64,000 nucleotides of DNA from UBA1140 sp964573285 (GTDB lineage Bacteria; Campylobacterota; Campylobacteria; Campylobacterales; Sulfurovaceae), in contig CAZNJD010000055.1 in assembly GCA_964573285.1 (NCBI GenBank), forward strand, positions 7,236 to 71,235, read 5' to 3'. Below, piece after piece: positions 1 through 8,673 of this stretch. Position 1 is the first letter of the stretch. Each line of letters opens with the position of its first letter. The translations under genes were made by a program, and so were the position numbers. Under the pieces are notes generated by a model. The model was given only the letters and a program-made list of their open reading frames with translations. It ran no database searches and had not been told where the DNA came from.

Positions 1-284
1 TGTGGTATCTGTCCAATACAAGGTGGACACCATGTTGCTAAAAAGTTTATCAGAACTATTGGTTGCTTTATATTTAAAAAACTATAATAGTTTTGTTTTA
101 CTTTGATATTTTGAGTTTGATTTTCCAAATTGGTAAAAAGAAAATTATACTCTTTTATTGGAGTTTGAGTAGGTATAGGTTTTGTCTCTTGAACCTCTTC
201 AGGTATTTCTCGTTTTTGATTATTTCCACATCCTAAAAGAGATATGTTTAGTATAAGTATAAATATATAAAAATTGTTTTTCAT
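1..284 (-). CDS. TlpA-like thioredoxin-fold lipoprotein (3' part outside window)
   Basis: This is a partial gene read leftwards from an ATG at 284 and running off the window edge. The N-terminus is a lipoprotein signal: a hydrophobic stretch ending in the lipobox LLGC, then a polar linker rich in Glu, Pro and Thr. The visible C-terminal end carries FLATWCPPC, the redox CxxC of the TlpA/ResA/thioredoxin family. A membrane-anchored periplasmic thiol oxidoreductase is inferred, for example for cytochrome c or envelope protein reduction. Only about 94 codons are visible, so the rest of the fold cannot be checked. It is divergent from the following folate gene, with about 65 bp between the starts. 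Confidence 0.75.
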   Translation of the reverse strand, partial: MKNNFYIFILILNISLLGCGNNQKREIPEEVQETKPIPTQTPIKEYNFLFTNLENQTQNIKVKQNYYSFLNIKQPIVLINFLATWCPPCIGQIP

Positions 285-349
285 TTTAAAGCAAATCTTT
301 ACTGTTTTTTAGTGATTATATCAAAAAAATATAAAATAAGTCGGATTTG

Positions 350-1000
350 ATGGATAAAAGTAAATTTAGAAGAGAGTGTATAGATGGATTAAAACGAGGT
401 AATCAAGTAATAAATTATCGTTTAGATAAAATTGTAACTCAATTATTATATAAATATATCAAAAAAAGAAGATATAAGGTAGTAATGCTTTATATCCCTT
501 TAAAAATAGAGGTTAATATAGGTAATTTAATTACACAACTACGAAAAGAGGGTATTACTCTTTTGGTTCCATTTATGGTAGGTAAAAGCTTTAGATTGGT
601 AAAATATAGATTGCCTATCAAAATAAAAAAATTTGGTGTAAAAGAACCTAATATATCTAATCTTATTTACAAGAAGATAGAGTTGGCTATAGTCCCAATT
701 ATCGGGATGGATGAGTCATTTAGGAGAGTTGGTTTTGGCAAAGGATTTTATGATAGATTTTTCGCAGGGAGTGGAAATAGAGTAGATAGAGTCTTTTTTG
801 TAGGAAGAAAACAGTGCATATCTAAAAATATTATAACTGATAATTATGATGTAAAAGGAAATGTTTATATTACACCAAAAAAAATTTTAAATAATAAAAA
901 TAATATATTTAGGGATTTAGGCTCCTTGAAAAGGAGAAAAGATGATAGAAGAGGTATCTATAGTAGCGACAATAGCAGCTATTTTGGGAGCATTGGCTAG
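350..1000 (+). CDS. 5-formyltetrahydrofolate cyclo-ligase family protein
   Basis: This enzyme converts 5-formyl-THF to 5,10-methenyl-THF with ATP in cytoplasmic one-carbon metabolism. Family signatures seen are the N-terminal K/R-rich helix, YIPLKIEVN, LVPFMVGKSFRLVKY, GMDESFRRVGFGKGFYDRF (the glycine-rich GxGxGYYDR-type nucleotide site) and a C-terminal VDRVFFVG segment. I prefer the ATG at 350 to the TTG just before it. The last ~20 codons overlap rny by 59 bases and look unlike the family (basic, then Ser-rich), so the ancestral stop may have been lost. rny follows on the same strand with its own ribosome binding site, as in related genomes. Confidence 0.85.
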   Translation: MDKSKFRRECIDGLKRGNQVINYRLDKIVTQLLYKYIKKRRYKVVMLYIPLKIEVNIGNLITQLRKEGITLLVPFMVGKSFRLVKYRLPIKIKKFGVKEPNISNLIYKKIELAIVPIIGMDESFRRVGFGKGFYDRFFAGSGNRVDRVFFVGRKQCISKNIITDNYDVKGNVYITPKKILNNKNNIFRDLGSLKRRKDDRRGIYSSDNSSYFGSIG

Positions 1001-2468
1001 TTATTTATTTGTAAAAAATGATAATAAAAAGCAGTTTAAGCATTATGTAACGGAGGCAAAAGCAAAAGCGAGTGCTATTGAATATGAGGCTGAACATAGT
1101 CTGCAAGAGGCTCAAATAGAGATAAAACAGAGAGAGATAGAGTTAGATAAGAGATTTCAAGATAAAGTTTTGGAAGTTGAGAAGCAGAAAACTGAACTTT
1201 CACTTGAACTCAAATCTTTGGAAGAGAAAAAGCGAGAGTTTTTATTAATCAAACGAGAATTAGAAAAAAAAGAGAGATATTTAGAGAGTCTCGAAGAAGA
1301 GAAAAAAGAAGAGATAAATAGAAGTATTTCTATTATGGAAAAAAGTTCAGGTATGACAAAAGATGAGGCAAAAGCTTATTTATTTCAACAGGTTGAAGAG
1401 CAATCACAGCTTGAAATGGCACAGTTGATACGAAAATATGAAAAAGAGGCTAGGCATGAAGCTAAACGAAAAGCTGATTATATCATATCACAAGCTGTTA
1501 CAAGATATGCAGGTGAGTTTGCAGGTGAAAGACTTATCAATATAATCAATCTGCCTAGTGATGAACACAAAGGTCGTATAATTGGTAAAGAGGGTAGAAA
1601 TATCAAAAGCTTGGAGCATCTCTTAGGTGTGGATATTATTGTAGATGAGACTCCAGGAGTTATCATTGTGAGTAATTTTAATTTATATCGTAGGGCAATT
1701 GCTACTAGAACTATTGAAATTTTGGTAGAAGATGGACGAATTCATCCTGGTAGAATTGAAGCAGTTCATAAAAAAGTAATAAATGAATTTGAACAAAAGA
1801 TTTTGGAAGATGGTGAAAATATTGTAGTTGAATTGGGTCTTCTTCCTATGGATGAAGAGTTGATGAGATTGCTTGGACGGATGAGGTATCGTGCTAGTTA
1901 TGGACAAAATGCTTTAGCCCATACACTTGAAGTTGCAAAATTGGCAGCTCTCATGGCAGCAGAAATGGATGGTGACCAAAAGTTAGCATTGAGAGCAGGA
2001 CTATTACATGATATAGGTAAAGCATTAACCCAAGATGTAGGTGGAAATCATGTTGATTTGGGTGTAGAGGTTTGTAAAAGATATAATGAACATCCAACAG
2101 TTATTAATGCAATATATGCTCATCATGGACATAGAGAACCAGATAGTGTAGAAAGTGCTGCTGTTTGTGCTGCAGATGCTCTTAGTGCTTCGAGACCAGG
2201 GGCTAGAAGAGATGTTTTGGAAAATTTTGTTAATCGTGTCAAAGATATAGAAGAGATAGCATTACAAGAAAAAGGTGTCAGAGATGCTTATGCTATTAAT
2301 GCAGGTAGAGAAGTTCGTGTTTTTGTTGATGCAGGGAAAATAAATGATGCACAAATGACAGTTTTGTCTAAAAAGATTGCAAAAGAGATTGAGAATAAGG
2401 TACAATACCCTGGCGAAATTAAAGTGACTGTTATTCGTGAAAAACGAGATATTAATTACGCAAAATAG
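942..2468 (+). CDS. rny: Ribonuclease Y
   Basis: This is a membrane-anchored endoribonuclease that starts mRNA decay. In order it has an N-terminal membrane helix (about residues 5-24), a long charged coiled coil (about 30-190), a KH RNA-binding domain with GRIIGKEGRN (GxxG loop near 210), and an HD phosphohydrolase domain with HDIGKA near residue 355 and a second AHHGH motif. At 508 residues it matches the usual length. The start at 942 is fixed by an AAAAGGAG ribosome binding site and gives the correct membrane anchor, even though it lies inside the upstream folate gene. It is probably co-transcribed with that gene. Confidence 0.96.
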   Translation: MIEEVSIVATIAAILGALASYLFVKNDNKKQFKHYVTEAKAKASAIEYEAEHSLQEAQIEIKQREIELDKRFQDKVLEVEKQKTELSLELKSLEEKKREFLLIKRELEKKERYLESLEEEKKEEINRSISIMEKSSGMTKDEAKAYLFQQVEEQSQLEMAQLIRKYEKEARHEAKRKADYIISQAVTRYAGEFAGERLINIINLPSDEHKGRIIGKEGRNIKSLEHLLGVDIIVDETPGVIIVSNFNLYRRAIATRTIEILVEDGRIHPGRIEAVHKKVINEFEQKILEDGENIVVELGLLPMDEELMRLLGRMRYRASYGQNALAHTLEVAKLAALMAAEMDGDQKLALRAGLLHDIGKALTQDVGGNHVDLGVEVCKRYNEHPTVINAIYAHHGHREPDSVESAAVCAADALSASRPGARRDVLENFVNRVKDIEEIALQEKGVRDAYAINAGREVRVFVDAGKINDAQMTVLSKKIAKEIENKVQYPGEIKVTVIREKRDINYAK

Positions 2469-2485
2469 AATATAAAAGGAAAAAA

Positions 2486-3046
2486 ATGAGAAAAGATATA
2501 CTATCATTGTTACTATTATTGATGGTTTTTGTTACAGGATGTAATGCACAACAGCCTAGTGATAATAATAAAACTAATGGAACTATTGTTGTTTTAGAGA
2601 CAAATCAGGGAAATATAGAGTTAAAAATGATGCCAAAAGTTGCACCATTGGCTGTAGAGAATTTTACTACACATGTAAAAAATGGTTATTATAATGGTCT
2701 AATATTTCATAGGGTTATCAAAAATTTTATGATACAAGGGGGAGATCCAACAGGAACAGGTAGAGGTGGTGAGTCTATTTGGCACAAAGAGTTTATAAAT
2801 GAGTATGGTAAAAATGTAGTATTTGATAGACCATTTTTATTAGCTATGGCAAATCATGGACCAAATACTAATGGAAGTCAGTTTTTTATTACAACTGTTC
2901 CTACACCTCATCTAAATGGTGGATATACTATATTTGGTGAAGTAGTAAGTGGTCAAGAGGTTGTTAAAAAAATAGAAAATACAAAAACAGCTAGAGCTGA
3001 TAGACCAGTGGTTGAACAAAAAATTATCAAAGCTTATATCAAGTAG
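2486..3046 (+). CDS. Cyclophilin-type peptidyl-prolyl isomerase, lipoprotein
   Basis: Cyclophilins catalyse cis-trans isomerisation of Xaa-Pro bonds. The N-terminus is a lipoprotein signal with lipobox VTGC (Cys19), so this copy should be lipidated and act in the periplasm. The catalytic fold is clear: FHRVIKNFMIQGGDPTGTG contains the catalytic Arg, followed by ANHGPNTNGSQFFIT and LNGGYTIFGEV. The protein has 186 residues, one cyclophilin domain plus signal. AAAAGGA precedes the ATG. It lies 17 bp after rny and 3 bp before cmoB, suggesting one operon. Confidence 0.92.
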   Translation: MRKDILSLLLLLMVFVTGCNAQQPSDNNKTNGTIVVLETNQGNIELKMMPKVAPLAVENFTTHVKNGYYNGLIFHRVIKNFMIQGGDPTGTGRGGESIWHKEFINEYGKNVVFDRPFLLAMANHGPNTNGSQFFITTVPTPHLNGGYTIFGEVVSGQEVVKKIENTKTARADRPVVEQKIIKAYIK

Positions 3047-3049
3047 TAT

Positions 3050-3955
3050 ATGATAGATTTAAATAAATTACGACGAGAACGAGAGAAATGTATAGAGTGG
3101 AAAAATATTAAACCTCGTTGGGAAGCTATAAGGAGGCTTCCTAAGATTGATGATGTCCAGATAAAGATAGGTGATAGTATAGAGATAATTTTAAATAATT
3201 TATCCCTAGAAGATGAAAAATATATTTATGATACAGCAAAACTTATTCAGCCTTGGAGAAAGGGTCCTTTTCAAATATCAACAAATTTTATAGATAGTGA
3301 GTGGCAAAGTTATATCAAATATGATTTACTCAAACCTTATTTTGATATTACTAATAAAATCGTAGGTGACATAGGGTGTAATAATGGATATTATCTATTT
3401 AGAATGATGGCTGAAAATCCTAAAAAATTAGTTGGATTTGACCCCTCATCTATTCCATATTGTCAATTTAAGTTTTTAGAACATTTTATACAAAGTGGTA
3501 TCAAATATGAGCTTTTGGGTATTGAGCATGTTGAGTTTTATGAACATAAGTTTGATATACTATTTTGTTTAGGAGTATTATATCATAGACCAAATCCTAT
3601 AGGTTCTCTAAAATCACTTTACAAAGGGTTAAATTGGGGTGGTGAGCTTATTTTGGATACATTTATGATAGATGGTGAAGATGAAATATGTTTAACTCCA
3701 AAAAAAAGATACTCCAAAATACCAAATATATATTTTATTCCAACTGTTAATGCTTTAAAAAATTGGTGTTATAGAGCAGGATTTGAGGAGGTAGAGGTTT
3801 TGGAAATATCAAAAACCAAGCTAGAAGAGCAGAGAAAAACAGAGTGGATTAATACAGAATCTTTGAATGACTTTTTGGATAATGAGGATGATAGTAAAAC
3901 AGTTGAAGGGTATCCAGCTCCAAAAAGAGTGTATATTAAAGCTAAAAAAATTTAA
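3050..3955 (+). CDS. cmoB: tRNA U34 carboxymethyltransferase CmoB
   Basis: CmoB transfers a carboxymethyl group from carboxy-SAM to 5-hydroxyuridine at the wobble base, giving cmo5U in tRNA. The Rossmann SAM motif GDIGCNNGYYLFRM lies near residues 106-119. KGPFQIS (substrate loop), GVLYHRPNPI and RVYIKA at the C-terminus are characteristic of CmoB. At 301 residues it is slightly shorter than the E. coli protein, as is usual in Campylobacterota. No cmoA is visible in this window. It begins 3 bp after the cyclophilin stop. Confidence 0.92.
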   Translation: MIDLNKLRREREKCIEWKNIKPRWEAIRRLPKIDDVQIKIGDSIEIILNNLSLEDEKYIYDTAKLIQPWRKGPFQISTNFIDSEWQSYIKYDLLKPYFDITNKIVGDIGCNNGYYLFRMMAENPKKLVGFDPSSIPYCQFKFLEHFIQSGIKYELLGIEHVEFYEHKFDILFCLGVLYHRPNPIGSLKSLYKGLNWGGELILDTFMIDGEDEICLTPKKRYSKIPNIYFIPTVNALKNWCYRAGFEEVEVLEISKTKLEEQRKTEWINTESLNDFLDNEDDSKTVEGYPAPKRVYIKAKKI

Positions 3956-4004
3956 AAATAGAGTTTAATCTGAAAATTTATTTTTAAAAATACGAAAAAT
4001 AAGG

Positions 4005-4010
4005 TATAAT
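4005..4010 (+). promoter_or_regulatory. Probable -10 element upstream of the CosR-like regulator
   Basis: The sequence AAGGTATAATTAAAG is an excellent Campylobacterota-type -10 with AT-rich upstream DNA and no clear -35. A start near 4017 would leave a 5' leader of about 120 bases before the ATG at 4139, long enough to hold structure. TGGCT and AGCCA segments in the leader could pair weakly. This is a visual motif match. Confidence 0.5.
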
Positions 4011-4138
4011 TAAAGAAATATTTAAATCTCTTTTGGCTTTATAAAGAATTTAGATAGAAATATAATAATTATATCTTATTTTTAAATAAGTATTTTTTAG
4101 ATATAACCAATAGCCATAAGAAGATAATTAGGATTACA

Positions 4139-4810
4139 ATGAGAATATTGACCATAGGGTTCGAAGATGAGTTTGTTAAGCAGTTAGAGGTCGAACTTGA
4201 AAAGTACTTTATATGTATAGTAGATAGTGCAAAAGATTTATATGATGCTACTAACTTTACTGACTTTAGACATTACGAACTTATTATAATTGTTGATGAA
4301 AATCAGAAATACTCATTAGAGAAATATAGTAACGAAGTCAAAAAGAAAAAAAGAGAGACCAAGATTATTATCTTGACAGATAATATATCCAATCAAATTT
4401 CTCTTTTTGATTTAGGTGCAGATGATGTATTAATTAATCATATTGATTCTGCTGAATTGATTGCTGCTAGAGTTTTGTCAAATATGCGTAAGTTATTTGG
4501 TACAAAAATTAATGTAGGTAAATTAGTGATTGATATTGCTAATAAAAAAATAGAGTATGATGATAAAATAGTATCACTAAATGGTAAAACATTCGATATT
4601 TTAGCTTATTTAGCTTTAAGAGAAGAGAGAGTCTTTTCTAAAGATGAGATAATCAATGCTCTTTGGGAAGAGCCTGAGTATGTTAGTGATAATACTGTTG
4701 AAGTTGCTATTAATCAGATTAGAAAACGACTTAAAAGTATTTTGGGTTTTCAAGTTATTCATACTGTTAGACGAAGAGGGTATAAATTCTCTTATGAAAA
4801 AACTCCGTAA
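4139..4810 (+). CDS. HsrA/CosR-type orphan OmpR-family regulator
   Basis: It has an N-terminal receiver-like domain (about residues 1-120) and a C-terminal winged-helix DNA-binding domain (about 125-223). The C-terminal part, with WEEPEYVSDNTVEVAINQIR and TVRRRGYKF, closely matches H. pylori HP1043 (HsrA) and C. jejuni CosR, essential regulators active without phosphorylation. In the receiver the segment HYELIIIVDENQ lacks a clearly placed phospho-acceptor Asp, and no histidine kinase is adjacent, as in those orphans. In C. jejuni CosR governs oxidative-stress genes; a similar role here is inferred. It is monocistronic, bounded by a convergent terminator. Confidence 0.88.
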   Translation: MRILTIGFEDEFVKQLEVELEKYFICIVDSAKDLYDATNFTDFRHYELIIIVDENQKYSLEKYSNEVKKKKRETKIIILTDNISNQISLFDLGADDVLINHIDSAELIAARVLSNMRKLFGTKINVGKLVIDIANKKIEYDDKIVSLNGKTFDILAYLALREERVFSKDEIINALWEEPEYVSDNTVEVAINQIRKRLKSILGFQVIHTVRRRGYKFSYEKTP

Positions 4811-4842
4811 AAAATTAGAATTGCTAAACTCTAATTTTTTAC
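4807..4842. terminator. Bidirectional terminator between the CosR-like regulator and the MBL gene
   Basis: A perfect 13-bp inverted repeat (GTAAAAAATTAGA and its complement) with a 10-base loop. It gives T-runs in both directions and covers both convergent stop codons. Confidence 0.85.
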
Positions 4843-5430
4843 ATACTTTATCCATTGAGGCATAATTCTCTGCTCTTTTTTAAGTGTAGTACTTATGCCA
4901 TGACCTGGATATAGTGTAAAGTCTCTCTCTATTTTCATAGCTTTTTCCAAACTTTTTATCATATCTTCTCCACTAGAATATGGAAAATCCCATCTTCCAA
5001 TAGAACCATCAAATAAAAAATCTCCACTAAGCCATATATCATCTATTTCTATAATACTATTTCCTGGTGTGTGTCCAGCAAAATGTCTATATTTAATTTT
5101 TATTCCATTTATATTAAACTCTTCATCACCATTTACTAGAATATCAGCTTTGCTATGGGGTAATCCTTGATTAAATGTATCATTTTCGAGCATAAAAGCA
5201 TCATCTTTTGGGATATATAGAGGAATTTTTAGTTTAGTTTGAAGTTCCTTATTGCTCCATACATGGTCAAAATGTCCATGTGTATTTAATATTGCAATAG
5301 GATTTTGTATGTTATTAAGTACCCATTCTGTTGCACCAACTCCAGGGTCTATTATAATATCTTTGCCATCAATTGTAATAATATAACAATTGGTTTGATA
5401 TGCTCCCATTGGTTGTATTTTAATTTCCAT
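4831..5430 (-). CDS. MBL-fold metallo-hydrolase (YcbL/glyoxalase II-like)
   Basis: This is a metallo-beta-lactamase fold protein of 199 residues. The dinuclear metal motif HGHFDHV is at residues 51-57, with further ligands in FAGHTPGNS, WLSGDFLF and YPGHG. The size fits the short YcbL/GloB-like group of thioester hydrolases, which often act on glutathione or other thiol esters; the actual substrate cannot be read from sequence. AAAGGA precedes the ATG at 5430. It is convergent with the CosR-like gene and divergent from the next gene, so it is probably expressed alone. Confidence 0.85.
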   Translation of the reverse strand: MEIKIQPMGAYQTNCYIITIDGKDIIIDPGVGATEWVLNNIQNPIAILNTHGHFDHVWSNKELQTKLKIPLYIPKDDAFMLENDTFNQGLPHSKADILVNGDEEFNINGIKIKYRHFAGHTPGNSIIEIDDIWLSGDFLFDGSIGRWDFPYSSGEDMIKSLEKAMKIERDFTLYPGHGISTTLKKEQRIMPQWIKYVKN

Positions 5431-5600
5431 TAAATATCCTTTATATTTATTTTGAGTATTGTATCAAAATAGAGTATAATTAAAAGTTTCAAACTAAAAA
5501 AATCTAGTAAATGGTGATTTTTTATTATTTTTTTATAAATAACACAAAAAAATACTAAAAAATAAATTATGTTTATACTGAAGTTTAATATTATTAATTG

Positions 5601-5606
5601 TATAAT
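5601..5606 (+). promoter_or_regulatory. Probable -10 upstream of the DegT-family gene
   Basis: TTGTATAATATC gives a -10 about 43 bp before the start codon. A second TATAAT at 5475-5480 could serve a longer transcript. The intergenic stretch 5431-5648 is otherwise AT-rich without an ORF. Confidence 0.4.
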
Positions 5607-5648
5607 ATCAGATATAGATTATAAAAAAATAAAAAAAATGGAAAAAAA

Positions 5649-6785
5649 ATGGAAAATATAATTGAGTTCTTCAAACCAACTATTCAAGAGAATACCAAAC
5701 AATATATAGATGATGTTCTTTCATTTTCTGACAATACCAAGGTCAAAAAGTTAGAGGACTCGTTTAAAAAATTTATAGGCTGTGATTATGCTGTCGCTAC
5801 TAATAGTGGAACTTCTGCATTACATTTAGCTATGTGTGCATTGGATTTTAAAAGAGGTGATAAAGTTATCTGTAGTATCAATGTATTTCCTTCTATCCCT
5901 GAAGCTGTAAGACATTTTGATGCAGAACCAATTTTTGTAGATATTGAGAGTAAAAATTACAATATAGATTTAAATAAATTAAAAAAATCATTAGAGAAAA
6001 ATCAGAGTAAAAAGCTTAAAGCAATTATTGTGAGTCATATGCCTGGAAAACTTAATGATTTAACTAAAATTTATGAGTTGGCAAAACAGTATAAAGTCAA
6101 AGTTATAGAAGATGCAAGTAGCGTAATGGGTTCTAAATATCAGGATAAATATATTGGAAACTCTGGTGCTGATGTAACTATATTTAGCTTTGCATCACAT
6201 TTATGTAACTCTATTACTAATGGAGGTATGATGGTTACAAATAATAAGATTATTTATCAAAGAGCTAGATTACTTGGTTTCCATGGTATGGAGCATAAAT
6301 CTTGTGATGAATATGGTAATGTTGATTATATTTATGATGTTATTGATATTGGTTGGAAATATGATATTTCACAACTTCATGCTGCTTACTGTTTAGCAGA
6401 TTTTGAAAAACTAGAAGAAGATATAGAGCGAAGAGTACAAATTGCTAAAGAGTATGATACTCTGTTAGCAAATTTAAAACATGTGAAACTTCCACAAAGA
6501 GATGAAAATGATGTATGTTTTATATATATTGTAGAGATTGATAAAAATCGAGACCACTTTGTTAATGAGCTTAAGAAAGAGGGTATAAAGGTAAGTGTGC
6601 AGTATATGCCATTACATCTAACAAAATATTATAAAAGTAAATACTCTATGAAAGTATTTGATTATTCAGTAGCTCTTGGATGTTTCCAACGGGTAATGTC
6701 TTTACCTATATACTCATCAATGAGTGATAGTGAAGTAATAAGAGTTGCTGAAGCTATTAAGAAAGTAGCACAAGCACATATTTAA
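5649..6785 (+). CDS. DegT/DnrJ/EryC1/StrS-family protein lacking the PLP lysine
   Basis: The fold is that of sugar aminotransferases that make amino-sugars for surface polysaccharides: TNSGTSALHLAM (phosphate cup), KVIEDASSVMGSKY (Asp155 for the pyridine nitrogen), and GWKYDISQLHAAY. However, the active-site segment reads FSFASHLCNSITNGGM where the family has FSF-x-x-x-K-x-I-T-x-G-x-GGM. Ungapped alignment places Leu185 where the Schiff-base Lys should be. The protein may be a dehydratase-like or PLP-independent derivative, or an inactive paralogue. It overlaps lpxK by one base (TAATG), tying it to lipid A or surface sugar synthesis by context only. Confidence 0.82.
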   Translation: MENIIEFFKPTIQENTKQYIDDVLSFSDNTKVKKLEDSFKKFIGCDYAVATNSGTSALHLAMCALDFKRGDKVICSINVFPSIPEAVRHFDAEPIFVDIESKNYNIDLNKLKKSLEKNQSKKLKAIIVSHMPGKLNDLTKIYELAKQYKVKVIEDASSVMGSKYQDKYIGNSGADVTIFSFASHLCNSITNGGMMVTNNKIIYQRARLLGFHGMEHKSCDEYGNVDYIYDVIDIGWKYDISQLHAAYCLADFEKLEEDIERRVQIAKEYDTLLANLKHVKLPQRDENDVCFIYIVEIDKNRDHFVNELKKEGIKVSVQYMPLHLTKYYKSKYSMKVFDYSVALGCFQRVMSLPIYSSMSDSEVIRVAEAIKKVAQAHI

Positions 6786-7711
6786 TGTCAGATAGTAGTA
6801 ATTTCTCATGGGTCTCTTTTTTTGAGAGACTCTATTTTAATCCTAATATATTTGATTGGGTTCTTATTACTCTTTTTTCTCCTTTATCTTTTATTTTTGG
6901 TACTATCATGTTTTTTAGAAGAGTATTAACACCTAAAAAAGATTACCACATTCCTATAGTCAGTATTGGAAATTTAATAGTAGGAGGAAGTGGTAAAACT
7001 CCTTTCGTTATATCATTAGCTTCAAGATATAGTGGTTTAACTATAATCTCTCGTGGATATGGGAGGGAGAGTAAGGGTTTAATAGAGGTAAGTAGAGAGG
7101 GTAAGATACTCTGTGATGTATTTCAAAGTGGAGATGAACCTATGCTTATGGCAATGAGTCTTCCAAATGCGTCTGTGATTGTTAGTGAAGATAGAGTAAA
7201 AGCCATAGAGTTAGCCAAATTACAAGGAGCTAAGATTATATTTTTGGATGATGGTTTTAATCATGTATCTATTAAGAAATTTGAAATTCTACTTTTTCCT
7301 TCAATTATTAAAAATTATTTACCTTTTCCTGCTGGTCCTTTTCGTGAGTTTTATTTCACCAAATCATTTGCAGATTTAAGTTTGGTAGAAGATACTGATT
7401 TCAAAAGGGTTGTAAATATTAAAAATCCTACTCCTAGAATGCTTTTGGTTACAGCTATATCAAATCCGAAGAGATTGGAAGTATTTTTGCCAAGTAATGG
7501 TATTGTTGGAAAAATTTATTTGGAAGATCATGCATATTTTGATGAAAAATATATAAAGAAGAGGGTATTAGAGATAGAGGCCACATCTTTATTAATTACT
7601 CAGAAAGATGAAGTAAAAATGAAAAATTTTGATTTACCATTATCTATAATGGAGTTAAAACTAGATATATTTTTTGATAAATTTCAGATAGATATCTTAG
7701 ATAAAAATTGA
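6785..7711 (+). CDS. lpxK: Tetraacyldisaccharide 4'-kinase
   Basis: LpxK phosphorylates the 4' position of the lipid A disaccharide precursor at the inner membrane, the sixth step of lipid A synthesis. Seen are an N-terminal hydrophobic anchor (about residues 22-45), the Walker A variant SIGNLIVGGSGKTPFV near residue 60, SRGYGRES, GDEPMLMA, FLDDGFNHVSIKK (the catalytic Asp region) and LLITQKDEVK near the end. At 308 residues it is typical of the family. Its start overlaps the upstream gene's stop, so the pair should be translationally coupled. Confidence 0.93.
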   Translation: MSDSSNFSWVSFFERLYFNPNIFDWVLITLFSPLSFIFGTIMFFRRVLTPKKDYHIPIVSIGNLIVGGSGKTPFVISLASRYSGLTIISRGYGRESKGLIEVSREGKILCDVFQSGDEPMLMAMSLPNASVIVSEDRVKAIELAKLQGAKIIFLDDGFNHVSIKKFEILLFPSIIKNYLPFPAGPFREFYFTKSFADLSLVEDTDFKRVVNIKNPTPRMLLVTAISNPKRLEVFLPSNGIVGKIYLEDHAYFDEKYIKKRVLEIEATSLLITQKDEVKMKNFDLPLSIMELKLDIFFDKFQIDILDKN

Positions 7712-7722
7712 TTTAAATTAGC

Positions 7723-7728
7723 TATAAT
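7723..7728 (+). promoter_or_regulatory. Orphan -10 element after lpxK
   Basis: GCTATAATAACC lies 11 bp past the lpxK stop and points into 7735-7831, which has no ORF above 12 codons and is convergent with the next gene. It could drive a short RNA; see the following entry. Confidence 0.3.
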
Positions 7729-7734
7729 AACCCC

Positions 7735-7831
7735 AAAAAACAAAACGAGTTGAGATGTTAACTGTAGATATTGAGAAGATACTATGTTGAAAGATGCGTT
7801 TGCCAACGCACCTAAATAGATAATTTAACCG
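7735..7831 (+). ncRNA. Possible short non-coding transcript
   Basis: About 97 bases follow a good -10 and are somewhat less AT-rich than neighbouring spacers. They include a small hairpin, TGCGT-TTGCCA-ACGCA, around 7795-7810. No known RNA family is recognised. Two very short ORFs (11 codons each) are present but have no clear ribosome binding site. The assignment is speculative. Confidence 0.2.
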
Positions 7832-8542
7832 TCATTTATCTCTATTTTTTTCTTTTATATATATAGAACCACAATATCTATCAAAAGTTTGAATAATACG
7901 ACTCATCCTATCGTTGGAACGAAGTTCACTAAATGGTCGGTTATCTTCAAACCACAATAGATTAGGTACATCTTGTCGCAAGTGGGTATCTGATGCTCTG
8001 TTTTTTTTCTCATTTTCTACTACAAAATATAGAGCAGGGTAGTATGTATAGTACTCAAAAGTAGATATAACTACATCATAATTATGAAAATTATTTAATA
8101 CTTTTTGTATATTTTGTCGAGCTATTTCTATCTCTTTTTCTAGCTCTTCTCTTAATTTTATAGCTTGTTCTGGTATTATAGCAGATTCTGATTTTTTTAT
8201 CTTTTTTTCTAAATCTACACGAGACTTATTCTTCCATATTTCAAACTCTGCTGGTAGATATTTTTGCACTTTTTCTGGGTCAAATATCTCTTTTTTCTTG
8301 TGTTTCATAGATAGTGTATATTTAAAAGCAGGGAAATCGCTATTGATTATTTTGGCATAATCATAAAAATGGTTTTTCTTTTTAATGCCTTTGGCTTCAT
8401 TTTCCATCCTAATTGTGAGTTCTAGTGCTAGGATTTTATCCAACTCCTCTTTGCCTATTAAATATAGAACAATATCTTGATAATCTATTTTTTTACTATT
8501 TTTTAAAATAGAAAATATCTCTTTTCTTATTTTCTCATTCAT
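7832..8542 (-). CDS. Hypothetical protein, charged, possibly a coiled coil in the middle
   Basis: No family is recognised. The 236-residue product is cytoplasmic in character (no signal or membrane segment) and rich in Lys and Glu. An N-terminal helical region (about 1-60) resembles a winged-helix-like start only vaguely. A probable coiled coil spans about 105-150 (repeated LEKKIKK / LREELEKEIEIARQ). The C-terminal half is rich in Tyr, Phe and Trp, with TFEYYTYYPALYFV and NLLWFEDNRPF. It is convergent with lpxK and divergent from the K+ channel gene. Codon use matches its neighbours. Confidence 0.7.
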   Translation of the reverse strand: MNEKIRKEIFSILKNSKKIDYQDIVLYLIGKEELDKILALELTIRMENEAKGIKKKNHFYDYAKIINSDFPAFKYTLSMKHKKKEIFDPEKVQKYLPAEFEIWKNKSRVDLEKKIKKSESAIIPEQAIKLREELEKEIEIARQNIQKVLNNFHNYDVVISTFEYYTYYPALYFVVENEKKNRASDTHLRQDVPNLLWFEDNRPFSELRSNDRMSRIIQTFDRYCGSIYIKEKNRDK

Positions 8543-8673
8543 CTATTTAATACCTTTATGTTACTTCTAATATAGAATATTATCATTTATTATTGAATAA
8601 TTAAATTTAATTATGAATAAATTGTAAAAAAGATAGAATAATAGATAAAAATAAAAAGGTTTATTTCTTCTTA

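Noticed and set aside
4139..4810. Lack of a phospho-acceptor Asp in the CosR-like regulator as a novelty
   Set aside because: Already known for HsrA/CosR orphan regulators, so expected rather than unusual.
4656..4865. Plus-strand frame overlapping the end of the CosR-like gene
   Set aside because: Alternative frame of a well-supported regulator, crossing its terminator.
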